Shown here one piece after another: positions 32,600 through 41,300 of a DNA stretch of 41,510 nucleotides (positions within the stretch are counted from its first letter, which is position 1; every line of letters starts with the position of its first letter). Below the pieces are notes generated by a model. The model ran no database searches and was not told the origin of the DNA. It worked only from the letters and a program-made list of their open reading frames with translations. Position numbers and translations under genes: made by a program. This DNA is from CAZQXD01 sp964597315 (GTDB lineage Bacteria > Pseudomonadota > Gammaproteobacteria > Competibacterales > Competibacteraceae): contig CAZQXD010000035.1 of the NCBI GenBank assembly GCA_964597315.1, positions 1 to 41,510 on the forward strand, written 5' to 3'.

Positions 32600-33291
32600 T
32601 GGTCCACTACCTCCATGCGCCGGGTATAGACCACGGGTTCCTTGGGCGTGGCGGCATATTGGTGGCGGTTGGCGTCGCTGACATAGTAAATGTTGCTGAA
32701 CCGTGCCCGGTAGCTATCCCCGGCCATCACCGAGGTGCTGATGATGACTTCCGAGTCCGGGGCCGGTCCGGTGATATGGCCGCTCCACACATCCCAGGCC
32801 ACCGCCAGACCGCCTGCGGCCAGGCCGCTATGGTTGGCGTCGATCAGATTGTCGGTGACCTTGATGCCCGCAGCCAGTGTGGTCCACAGCCCTGGGTGTT
32901 CGCGGATATAGCCTCGGTCGTTATGGGTAACAAGCTGGACCTCGGTGTCCACTGTGAGTCCCACTGCGGGATTGCGACTGACGCTGAAGCCTTTTTCGAT
33001 CAGATGCGTGGTGAGCAGGTCCTGGAATGCCTGGTCGAATACCGAGGTGTGGGGGTCGGTACGCACATGCAGGGCCGGTATGCTGCTTCCCTGGCCGGTG
33101 TCTCCCGGCGGTCCCAGCACCTCGTGGATGCGCTGGGCCACATGACTGGCCAGCACATTCCAGTGGTGAGCGGCCTGCATTTTCTGCTGGAAGGTCAGTT
33201 CATAGGTGGTGGGGAGGGGGACCTGCGAGGCGCAAGCGGCAAGACCAAGGGCGGCAACGGCGAACACAAAGGGTGGGCCGGACAGTTTCAT
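32596..33291 (-). CDS. Lipoprotein of unknown function
   Basis: A 231-residue protein with signal peptide and lipobox LAAC at Cys20; ATG 33291 has AGGGAG eight bases upstream. The N-terminal third of the mature part is helical (QQKMQAAHHWNVLASHVAQR), followed by a segment that calls to mind assembly or secretion-associated lipoproteins (FDQAFQDLLTTHLIEKGFSV, then VDTEVQLVTHNDRGY), a hydrophobic small-residue stretch (SGLAAGGLAVAWDVW) and a beta-rich end (EVIISTSVMAGDSYRARFS). I do not recognise the family. The stop overlaps the FlgO-like gene start, so both are expressed together and probably form one outer-membrane complex; that is inference. It is divergent from nrdJ across a 378-bp AT-rich region. 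Confidence 0.78.
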   Translation of the reverse strand: MKLSGPPFVFAVAALGLAACASQVPLPTTYELTFQQKMQAAHHWNVLASHVAQRIHEVLGPPGDTGQGSSIPALHVRTDPHTSVFDQAFQDLLTTHLIEKGFSVSRNPAVGLTVDTEVQLVTHNDRGYIREHPGLWTTLAAGIKVTDNLIDANHSGLAAGGLAVAWDVWSGHITGPAPDSEVIISTSVMAGDSYRARFSNIYYVSDANRHQYAATPKEPVVYTRRMEVVDQ

Positions 33292-33669
33292 GCAGCAATC
33301 TCCCTAGGGGTGAGGGGTTTCCTTGAGTCAATTATTGATCTCTTCTGGAGATTTTCCATGGTTATACCATCGCGGTGTGAATGCCGCCAATGTCGGCTGG
33401 CGTCGCTCAGGCTTTAGAGCGCCCCTCCCGTGAATGGCGCGTAAAGCTTTTATTTGATAGGCCGATTGCTGCTTTTTCTGGCTTTCTCAAAGCCCTTTAA
33501 AAAAATTCAACCACAGCCGGTTGTGTTTTAAAGCCTAATACACCACACTATGTGGTATATAGACAAGATTTGAATAAAACATTACAAGCCACTGTATAGC
33601 CGGGAAAAACCGGCGTGCCCGACGGCGATCCATAACACGCCCCGCTCTATCCCTAAGGAGACCACCTGG
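33292..33669. promoter_or_regulatory. AT-rich intergenic region upstream of nrdJ
   Basis: This is the most AT-rich part of the window. It holds two inverted repeats, CACA-N6-TGTG (33512-33525) and ACCACA-CTA-TGTGGT (33542-33556), with centres about 30 bp apart, roughly three helical turns; paired NrdR operators look like this, but the match to the NrdR consensus is partial. A TTGAAT at 33570 is a possible -35 with a TATAGC about 19 bp on. A GCCGG-GAAAAA-CCGGC hairpin lies at 33599-33614. AAGGAG at 33655-33660 is the nrdJa ribosome-binding site. No full B12 riboswitch is seen. Confidence 0.4.
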
Positions 33670-36600
33670 ATGAAGACCGCCCGCTTGCAGCCCGTCGACC
33701 GGCCAGCCCGGGATGTCATGGATATTCCCCTACAGCCCGCCTCCCAGGACATCTGGGACAAGAAATACCGGCTCAAGGCCAAGAACGGCCAGCCCATCGA
33801 CGAGACCGTGGACGGCACCTTCAAGCGCGTGGCTCGGGCTTTGGCGGAGGTGGAGACCACCCCCGACAAGCGCGGCGAGTGGTACGAGAAATTCCTATGG
33901 GCGCTGCGCCACGGCGCCATCCCGGCCGGGCGTATCGTCTCCAACGCCGGCGCCCTGGAACACAAACCCGCCACCTCCACCATCAATTGCACGGTGTCGG
34001 GGATCATCGGCGATTCCATGGACGATATTCTGGAAAAAGTTCATGAAGCAGGGCTGACATTGAAGGCTGGTTGTGGCATAGGCTACGAATTTTCCACCCT
34101 CCGCCCCCGGGGCGCCTACGTGTCTGGAGCCGGGGCTTATACCTCCGGTCCCCTGTCCTTCATGGATATTTACGACAAGATGTGCTTCACCGTGTCTTCC
34201 GCCGGTGGCCGACGCGGGGCGCAGATGGGCACTTTCGATGTGGGGCACCCGGATGTCATGGAGTTTATCCGCGCCAAGCGGGAGAACGGTCGGCTGCGCC
34301 AGTTCAACCTATCCTTGCTGATCACCCGGGAGTTCATGGAGGCGGTCAAGCAAGACGCCGACTGGCCCCTGGCCTTCCCCCTGCGCCAAAAAGAAATCAA
34401 GGAAGACGACGTTGATCTCACCGATCCCGACAATATCATCTGGCGGGACTGGCCCACCACCGAGGGGCTAATCGTCAACCAAGTCGGACAAGTGGCCTGC
34501 AAAGTCTATAAGGTCATGCCGGCGCGGCGGCTTTGGGATGTCATCATGGCGTCCACTTATGATTACGCGGAGCCGGGGTTCATTCTCATCGACAAAGTCA
34601 ACGAGATGAACAATAACTGGTTTTGCGAAACCGTCCGGGCCACTAACCCCTGCGTGACGGCCGATACCCGCTTGCATACCCAGTACGGCATGGTGCCGAT
34701 CGGTGAGTTGTACCGGCGGGGCGACAACCTGGAAGTGACGGTGGATAAGCGGGCCTTGGGACAGGACGCCAAGGGCGCCGAAATCCGTAACGCGGTTCCC
34801 GCCTTCCTCACCGATCGCGACGCCGAGGTGTATCGAGTGACGACCAAGGCCGGCTATGAGATCAAGGCCACCGCCTGGCACGATTTCCATACCACCCGCG
34901 GCAAGGTGAAGCTCAAGGACTTGAAGCCGGGAGACGAGTTGCTGGTACAGTCCGGCAAGGGGCAGTTCGGCGCCCAAGGCAGCCTGGAATTGGGCCAGTT
35001 GCTGGGATTGATAGCCGGGGATGGCCACTTCACCAATCACGGCCACGACCAAACGGTGGCGGTCGTCAACCTATGGGGCGGCGACCGTCGATTCGCCGCA
35101 GGCATCGCCTCTTATATCAATACCCTGACCGCCGGTCTCGCCCACAATGGTCGGCATTATCGGATCGGTCCCGTGGCGGTTCCGAAGCGTGACCTGGTCA
35201 TGCTCTCGTCGGTGCTGCTGGCCAGATACCTGGAAAGTTATGGCTTCACCGCCGACACCAAGCTCCAGGTTCCTGAAGTGGTGTGGCGTGGCAGCGAGGA
35301 CTGTGTCAGAGGCTATCTCAGAGGCTTATTCCAGTCCGACGGTACGGTCAATGTCTCGCGTGGCAGCCAGAGCTGTTCGGTGCGGCTGGCTTCCAGCCAA
35401 CCGGGATTGCTCAAGGATGTCCAGGTGCTGCTGGCCAATTTCGGCGTCTTTTCCTGTATTCACCGGCGCCGCGAGGCCGCTGATCGCAAACTTCTGGACG
35501 GTAAGGGCGGTTATGGGCTGTATGCGTGCAAGGCCGATTACGAGTTAATTATCGACGGTGAATCAAGAGGTCGGTTCATGGCGGAAATCGGCTTCATGGG
35601 CGACGAGAAAAATCAACGTTATCAAGACTGGGCCAAGGATCGGGTGTTGAGAAAGACCCAATCTTTCGTCACCCCGGTTGCAACAATCGTCCCCCTGGGC
35701 CGCCAGCCGGTGTTCGATACCACCCAGCCGGATCACAATACGGTGATCTTCAATGGTCTGGTGACCGGGCAATGCGGAGAGCAACCTTTACCGCCCTACG
35801 GCTCCTGCCTACTGGGTTCGGTCAATCTGACCACCTTTGTCCTCGACCCCTTCACCGAACAGGCCCGCTTCGACTGGGACGCCTATCGCCGGGTAGTGGC
35901 GGTGTTCACCCGGATGCTGGACAACGTGGTGGAGATCAACGGCCTGCCCCTGGAGCGGCAGCGCCATGAGATCACCCACAAGCGCCGCCACGGCATGGGC
36001 TTTTTGGGGCTGGGTTCCACCCTGACCCTGCTGGGCATGGCCTATGGTTCCCCCGAGTCCCTGGCCTTCACCGAGCAGGTGAGCAAGGAAATGGCCCTGA
36101 CCGGCTGGCGCGCCGCCCTGGAACTGGCCCACGAAAAAGGACCGGCGCCGATCATGGATCAGGACTTCACGGTGAGCGCCGAAATGCTGCGCCGACGCCC
36201 GGAAATGGTCGCCGATGGCATCAAGGTCGGGGACACCCTCAAGGGCCGAGTGCTGCACGCCCGCTATAGCCGCTATATGCAGCAGGTGGCCGGGGAGGAC
36301 CCCCAACTGGTGGAGGAACTGGCCGAAGTGGGGGCGCGCTTCACCCATCACAGCTCCATCGCCCCCACCGGCACCATCTCCCTGTCCCTGGCCAATAACG
36401 CCAGCAACGGCATTGAGCCTAGTTTCGCCCATCACTATGCCCGCAACGTGATCCGCGAGGGCCGCAAGACCAAGGAAAAAGTGGACGTGTTCTCCTTTGA
36501 GCTACTGGCTTACCGGGAATTGGTCAACACCAAGGCCATGCCCTTCTCCCAGGACCCGGAGGAGCAACTGCCCGACTATTTCATCGCCGCCGACGACGTC

Positions 36601-36954
36601 AAGCCCCGCCAGCATGTGGACATCCAGGCGGCCGCCCAGAAGTGGATCGACTCCAGCATCTCCAAGACCGCCAACGTGCCCACGGACTTTCCCTACGAGG
36701 ATTTCAAGGATATTTATAAATATGCCTACGAGCAGGGGCTGAAGGGCTGCACCACCTTCCGCTTCAACCCCGCAGCCTTCCAAGGGGTGCTGGTCAAGGA
36801 CAAGGACCTGGAAAACACCCGCTACCGCTTCACCCTGGAAGACGGCAGCACCGTCGAACTCAAGGGCAACGAGGAGGTGGAATACGACGGCGAGACCCAC
36901 ACCGCCGCTAATCTGTTCGATGCCCTCAAGGAAGGGTATTACGGCAAGTTCTAA
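33670..36954 (+). CDS. nrdJa: Adenosylcobalamin-dependent ribonucleotide reductase large subunit NrdJa, with intein
   Basis: Class II reductase that makes deoxyribonucleotides with adenosylcobalamin and works with or without oxygen. The frame encodes 1094 residues: a 720-residue reductase interrupted by a 374-residue intein (328-701). Redox Cys107 is in INCTVSG; the reactive N-x-C-x-E site is NP|CGEQ, split by the intein, so the thiyl-radical Cys is residue 702, with Glu704 next and the second redox Cys at 713 (GSC), spaced as C322 and C333 in Thermotoga NrdJ. GTISLSLANNASNGIEPSF and GCTTFRFNP are conserved. The usual C-terminal Cys-rich tail is not here but in the following gene, as in Pseudomonas NrdJab. 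ATG 33670 has AAGGAG nine bases upstream. Splicing is required for activity. Confidence 0.95.
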   Translation: MKTARLQPVDRPARDVMDIPLQPASQDIWDKKYRLKAKNGQPIDETVDGTFKRVARALAEVETTPDKRGEWYEKFLWALRHGAIPAGRIVSNAGALEHKPATSTINCTVSGIIGDSMDDILEKVHEAGLTLKAGCGIGYEFSTLRPRGAYVSGAGAYTSGPLSFMDIYDKMCFTVSSAGGRRGAQMGTFDVGHPDVMEFIRAKRENGRLRQFNLSLLITREFMEAVKQDADWPLAFPLRQKEIKEDDVDLTDPDNIIWRDWPTTEGLIVNQVGQVACKVYKVMPARRLWDVIMASTYDYAEPGFILIDKVNEMNNNWFCETVRATNPCVTADTRLHTQYGMVPIGELYRRGDNLEVTVDKRALGQDAKGAEIRNAVPAFLTDRDAEVYRVTTKAGYEIKATAWHDFHTTRGKVKLKDLKPGDELLVQSGKGQFGAQGSLELGQLLGLIAGDGHFTNHGHDQTVAVVNLWGGDRRFAAGIASYINTLTAGLAHNGRHYRIGPVAVPKRDLVMLSSVLLARYLESYGFTADTKLQVPEVVWRGSEDCVRGYLRGLFQSDGTVNVSRGSQSCSVRLASSQPGLLKDVQVLLANFGVFSCIHRRREAADRKLLDGKGGYGLYACKADYELIIDGESRGRFMAEIGFMGDEKNQRYQDWAKDRVLRKTQSFVTPVATIVPLGRQPVFDTTQPDHNTVIFNGLVTGQCGEQPLPPYGSCLLGSVNLTTFVLDPFTEQARFDWDAYRRVVAVFTRMLDNVVEINGLPLERQRHEITHKRRHGMGFLGLGSTLTLLGMAYGSPESLAFTEQVSKEMALTGWRAALELAHEKGPAPIMDQDFTVSAEMLRRRPEMVADGIKVGDTLKGRVLHARYSRYMQQVAGEDPQLVEELAEVGARFTHHSSIAPTGTISLSLANNASNGIEPSFAHHYARNVIREGRKTKEKVDVFSFELLAYRELVNTKAMPFSQDPEEQLPDYFIAADDVKPRQHVDIQAAAQKWIDSSISKTANVPTDFPYEDFKDIYKYAYEQGLKGCTTFRFNPAAFQGVLVKDKDLENTRYRFTLEDGSTVELKGNEEVEYDGETHTAANLFDALKEGYYGKF
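34651..35772 (+). mobile_element. Intein with LAGLIDADG homing endonuclease in NrdJa
   Basis: Begins with Cys1 (CVTADTRLHTQYG, block A), has block B with the TxxH pattern (ATAWHDFHT), and two LAGLIDADG motifs, LGLIAGDGHF (Asp451 of the precursor) and LRGLFQSDGTV (Asp557). Block F reads VFDTTQPDHNTVIF. It ends GLVTGQ before the +1 Cys: the usual His-Asn is replaced by Gly-Gln. Gln-ending inteins are known and can splice. The insertion is immediately before the catalytic Cys, a hot spot in reductases. The 3' part of the intein is visibly less GC-rich than the extein, a hint of transfer. The +1 extein residue doubles as the reductase radical Cys. Confidence 0.92.
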
Positions 36955-36968
36955 GGGGAGATACCGTG

Positions 36969-37652
36969 ATGACCACAAAAATCGACAAAAAAATTGTCAA
37001 ATACAACGTTGTAATCCCGGAGGAGCAACCGGCGGCCGCCGCGCCGCCCAAGGCCGACGTGGTGCAGATGCACGAAAAGGTCGAACGCCCGGAGATGCTG
37101 CTTGGCTCCACCTACAAGGTGAAGACGCCGCTCTCCGAGCACGCCATGTATATCACCATCAACGACATCATCCTCAACCCGGACACCGAGCACGAAGTGC
37201 GCCGACCCTTCGAGGTGTTCATCAACTCCAAGAGCATGGACCACTTCCAGTGGATCGTGGCCTTGACCCGGATCATCTCGGCGGTGTTCCGCAAGGGTGG
37301 CGACGTGACTTTTCTAGTGGAGGAACTGCGCTCGGTATTCGACCCCCGGGGTGGCTATTTCAAGAAGGGCGGCAAATACATGCCCTCCCTGGTGGCGGAG
37401 ATCGGCGACGTGATCGAGTTCCACCTGCGCACCATCGGCCTGCTCAAGGACGACGGCCCGGACGCCCATCAGCGCAAGCACATGGAAGAAAAACGCGCCC
37501 AGTACGAGGCCGGCATCAAGGCCGCCGAATCCGCCGACGCCCAGGGCTTTCCAGAGGGGGCGACCCTGTGCGGCAAGTGCCAGACCAAGGCGGTGATCCT
37601 CATGGACGGCTGCATGACCTGTCTCAACTGCGGGGATTCCAAGTGCGGGTGA
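36969..37652 (+). CDS. nrdJb: Class II ribonucleotide reductase C-terminal subunit NrdJb
   Basis: A 227-residue partner of NrdJa. The core (PEMLLGSTYKVKTPLSEHAM, EHEVRRPFEVFINSKSMDHF, ALTRIISAVFRKGGDVTFL) matches the C-terminal domain of single-chain NrdJ. The tail carries a Cys cluster, CGKC, then MDGCMTCLNCGDSKCG, which binds zinc and offers the redox pair that re-reduces the active-site disulfide. Pseudomonas aeruginosa has the same split into NrdJa and NrdJb, both needed for activity. ATG 36969 lies 14 bp after the nrdJa stop, with GGGGAG eight bases upstream; a GTG directly before it (36966) is an alternative. Same operon as nrdJa. Confidence 0.93.
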   Translation: MTTKIDKKIVKYNVVIPEEQPAAAAPPKADVVQMHEKVERPEMLLGSTYKVKTPLSEHAMYITINDIILNPDTEHEVRRPFEVFINSKSMDHFQWIVALTRIISAVFRKGGDVTFLVEELRSVFDPRGGYFKKGGKYMPSLVAEIGDVIEFHLRTIGLLKDDGPDAHQRKHMEEKRAQYEAGIKAAESADAQGFPEGATLCGKCQTKAVILMDGCMTCLNCGDSKCG

Positions 37653-37671
37653 TGGCCGACCGTTGCCGGGC

Positions 37672-37778
37672 CTGATACAAAACACGGGTGATACCGCATC
37701 ATTTCTGGGCTGGTTTGCGCCGTGTGACGTTGCGCGGCCCAAAATTTATGTCGCGAGATGACCCGCGTCGTGTATGAG
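37672..37778 (+). repeat. Direct repeat X, copy 1
   Basis: Starts CTGATACAAAACACGGGTGA and ends with TGACCCGCGTCGTGTATGAG. Copy 2 is at 38079-38157. The first 32 nt are identical; copy 1 has about 30 extra nt in the middle, and the last ~45 nt differ by one base. It begins 19 bp past the nrdJb stop. Found only in this 689-bp spacer (37653-38341) in the window. Confidence 0.85.
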
Positions 37779-37781
37779 GAC

Positions 37782-37850
37782 TAGGGTGGGCACGGCCCAC
37801 TGCGGGGTTTTGGGGCGGCGGTCGATGGTGGGCGGTGCCCACCCTACGGG
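37782..37850. repeat. Palindromic repeat Y, copy 1 (GTAGGGTGGGC family)
   Basis: From TAGGGTGGGCACGGCCCACT to GGGCGGTGCCCACCCTACGGG, with a shared centre (TTTTGGGGCGGCGGTCGATGG). Copy 2 is at 38011-38078 and copy 3, more diverged, at 15928-16024. Ends are inverted repeats, so a long stem could form in RNA. Translations such as VGTAHHRPPPQNPAVGRAHP are by-products and not genes. Confidence 0.85.
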
Positions 37851-37921
37851 ATAGGCCGCTTGTTGACAGTCTTGGGAGTCTTAAACGATGCGGTTCATGC
37901 CTCGCCGAATCCTTGTAACTT

Positions 37922-37969
37922 ATTGAATTTGTAGGGCGGGTCAAGCGCAGCGACCCGCCTTCCGGGTTG
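37922..37969 (+). repeat. 48-bp repeat Z, copy 1 (inverted copy at the window end)
   Basis: Contains an internal palindrome, GGGCGGGTC-AAGCGCAGC-GACCCGCC, and begins ATTGAATTTGTAGGGCGGGT. The exact reverse complement of all 48 bases is at 41463-41510. The two copies bracket the helicase-nuclease gene. Confidence 0.9.
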
Positions 37970-38010
37970 TCGCGGCAATAGGGCCTATCTAGAGTGCCGT
38001 GCGAAGGCCC

Positions 38011-38078
38011 TGGTGGGCATGGCCCACCGTGGAGTTTTGGGGCGGCGGTCGATGGTGGGCGGTGCCCACCCTACGGGA
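38011..38078. repeat. Palindromic repeat Y, copy 2
   Basis: Near-identical to copy 1 (37782-37850), but its left end reads TGGTGGGCATGGCCCACCGT. It is followed directly by repeat X copy 2, so the order is X-Y ... Z ... Y-X within the spacer. Confidence 0.85.
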
Positions 38079-38157
38079 CTGATACAAAACACGGGTGATA
38101 CCGCATCATTGTGCAGCCCAAAATTTATGTAGCGAGATGACCCGCGTCGTGTATGAG
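38079..38157 (+). repeat. Direct repeat X, copy 2
   Basis: Same orientation as copy 1 (37672-37778), with a short GTGCA replacing about 30 nt of its middle. Abuts repeat Y copy 2. The remaining spacer (38158-38270) shows nothing I can name. Confidence 0.85.
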
Positions 38158-38270
38158 ACGGTCCGGCGGTCCGGCGATCCGGGGTTGGCCGGGTCGCCGC
38201 GGTTGATCGAAAATTCATGAATAACCCGGCTGTTCGCGGGGGGAGGATGACAAAAATCTAGTCCACCCTG

Positions 38271-38330
38271 GATTCCACTGGCGCTTCATTCAGACTACAG
38301 TTTCAGTAAGCAGGTAGGCGCCCAGTGGAT
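38271..38330 (+). promoter_or_regulatory. Imperfect inverted repeat just upstream of the helicase-nuclease gene
   Basis: CCACTGGCGC (38275-38284) faces GCGCCCAGTGG (38318-38328), differing by one inserted C, and the pairing extends to the flanking GAT/ATC. The right arm ends 13 nt before the ATG, overlapping the place of the ribosome-binding site. It could be an operator or an RNA structure limiting translation. Confidence 0.4.
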
Positions 38331-38341
38331 CACGAGCGAAC

Positions 38342-41300
38342 ATGGACGATCAATTCTTCAAGCAGCCGATTCTCAACTCCCCCTACGATTATCCCGACCG
38401 GCATTGGGAACTGGGCGACAACGGCCAGCCCACCCAGAAGATCAACGAAGGCCGCCGTCGGGCCGAGTTCATCACTCCGATTCCCAAGCCCCGCAAGCGC
38501 AAGAGCGTCACGGACCAGCAGCGGTTGGTTTTCGATGAAGGGGCGGGGTTGTCCACCCAGGGCCAGCAGTATGCCCATACCGCCGTCATCAACGCCGTGC
38601 GCCCGGAGGTGGATCGGTGGCGGTCCCTGCCCGACCCCAACCAATGGCGGGTCACCCCCGAGACGGCCCGGCTGCTTCAGCATTGGCGACATCATCCTTT
38701 CCAGTCCATCCGGCCGTTTTTCTGCCAGATAGAGGCGGTGGAAACCGTTATCTGGCTGACCGAGGTGGCGCCCACCGTCGGCAAGGTTGGCAAGGGGTTC
38801 CTGGACCATCTGGCCAATGCCAACCACGAGGCCAACCCGGAACTCCAGCGCCTGGCCCTGAAGCTGGCCACGGGGACCGGCAAGACCACCGTCATGGCCA
38901 TGCTGATCGCCTGGCAGACCCTCAACGCCGTGCGTCGGCCCCAGAGCGGGCGCTTTACCCGGGGGTTTCTGATCGTGGCTCCGGGCCTGACCATCCGCGA
39001 CCGCCTGCGAGTACTCCAGCCCCACGACCCGGACAGCTATTATCAGAGCCGGGAATTGGTTCCCAATGACATGCTCCCGGACCTGGAGCGGGCCAAGATC
39101 GTCATCACCAACTACCACGCCTTCAAGCGCCGAGATCGCCTGGAGCTATCCAAGGGCGGCCGCGCCCTGCTCCAGGGCCGGGGCGATGCCCCGAACACCC
39201 TAGAAACCGAAGGCCAGATGCTGCAACGGGTGCTGCCGGACCTGATGGGCCTGAAAAACATCCTGGTGCTCAACGACGAGGCCCACCATTGTTATCGGGA
39301 GAAACCCGGGGCGAACAACGAGGCCAATCTCAAGGGCGACGACAAGCGGGAGGCCAAAAAGAACAACGAGGCGGCCCGGCTGTGGATCGCCGGCATCGAG
39401 GCGGTCAACCGCCAGCTGAAAGTGGCCCGGGTCATGGACCTGTCCGCCACGCCGTTTTTCCTGCGCGGCTCCGGCTATGCCGAGGGCACGCTGTTTCCCT
39501 GGACGATGAGCGACTTCTCGCTCATGGACGCCATCGAATGCGGCATCGTCAAGCTGCCCCGGGTGCCCGTGGCCGACAACATCCCCGGGGGGGAGATGCC
39601 CAAGTTCCGCAACCTCTGGGAACATATCCGCACCCGGATGCCCAAAAAGGGGCGGGGCAAGGCCAAGGGGCTGGACCCCCTGAGCCTGCCCGTGGAACTG
39701 CAAACCGCCCTGGAAGCCCTGTATGGGCATTATGAGAAAACCTATCGGCTGTGGCAGGCCGCCGAAATCCGGGTGCCCCCCTGTTATATCGTGGTCTGCA
39801 ACAATACCTCCACCTCCAAGCTGCTGTACGACTTTATCTCCGGGTTCCACCGCCAGCACGAGGACGGCTCGTCAACCCTGGAAAATGGGCGACTGCCGCT
39901 GTTTCGCAACTTCGACGAACACGGCAACCCCCTGGCCCGGCCCCGCACCCTGCTCATCGACAGCGAACAGCTCGAATCGGGAGAGACCCTAGACGCCAAC
40001 TTCCGAGCCATGGCCTCTGATGAGATCGACCGCTTTCGCCGGGAGATCGTCGAGCGCACCGGAGACCGGCGCCAGGCCGAAAACCTGAGCGATCAGGACC
40101 TACTGCGGGAGGTGATGAACACGGTGGGCAAGGCGGGTCGGCTGGGGGAGTCCATCCGCTGCGTGGTGTCCGTGTCCATGCTCACCGAAGGCTGGGACGC
40201 CAACACCGTCACCCATGTGCTGGGGGTGCGGGCTTTTGGCACCCAACTGCTGTGCGAACAGGTCATCGGCCGCGCCCTGCGCCGTCAGTCCTACGTGATC
40301 AACGCCGCCGGGCTGTTCGATGTGGAATACGCCGATGTGCTGGGGATTCCCTTCGATTTCACCGCCAAGCCGGTGGTGGCCCCGCCCCAGCCGCCTCGGG
40401 AGACCATCCAGGTGAAAGCCCTGCGCCCGGAGCGGGACGCCCTGGAGATTCGCTTCCCCCGGGTGGCCGGGTATCGGGTGGAACTGCCCGGGGAGCGGCT
40501 GAGCGCCCACTTCAACGACGATTCGGTGCTGGAACTGACCCCGGACTTAGTGGGGCCTTCGATTACCCGCAACGCCGGCATCATCGGCCAAGTCGTGGAC
40601 CTCGGCCTGGATCATCTAGAGGACCAACGCCCCTCCACATTGCTGTATCACCTCACCCAGCGGCTGCTGTACACCCGCTGGCGCGATCCGGGAGAGGAGC
40701 CGAAACTGTATTTGTTTGGGCAACTCAAGCGCATCACCCGGCAATGGCTGGATACCTGTCTGGTCTGCAAGGGCGCTACCTATCCGGCCCAGTTGATGTA
40801 TCAGGAACTGGCGGATATGGCCTGTGAGCGGATCACCGCCGGCATCACCCGGGCGCTGGTAGAGGAGCGGCCCATCAAGGCCATTGTCGATCCCTATAAC
40901 CCGGTCGGCTCCACCCGCTATGTGAGTTTCAACACCTCCAAGACCGACCGCTGGCAGACCCATCCCCAGCGTTGCCACCTGAACTGGGTGATTCTGGACA
41001 GCGACTGGGAAGCGGAATTCTGCCGGGTGGCGGAGTCCCACCCCCGGGTGCTGGCCTACGTCAAGAATCACAACCTGGGGCTGGAAGTGCCTTATCGCTA
41101 TGGCTCCGAAACCCGCCGCTACCGGCCCGACTTTATCGTCCAGGTGGACGATGGCCAGGGCCAGGACGATCCCCTGAACCTGGTGGTGGAGATCAAGGGT
41201 TACCGGCGCGAGGACGCCAAGGAGAAGAAGGCCACCATGGAAACCCATTGGGTGCCCGGGGTGAACAATCTCGGGCATTACGGGCGCTGGACATTCGCGG

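Noticed and set aside
33588..33614. Possible cobalamin riboswitch before nrdJ (GCCACTG followed by GCCGGGAA)
   Set aside because: The B12-box-like motif and the GGGAA element occur in the wrong order and without the GC-rich core, so the fold cannot form.
37699..38218. Small minus-strand frames in the spacer after nrdJb
   Set aside because: They translate the palindromic repeats (VGTAHHRPPPQNP-type text), a well-known source of false gene calls.
37653..38341. CRISPR array in the repeat-rich spacer
   Set aside because: Repeats are long, few, of several kinds and not evenly spaced; no spacers or cas genes.
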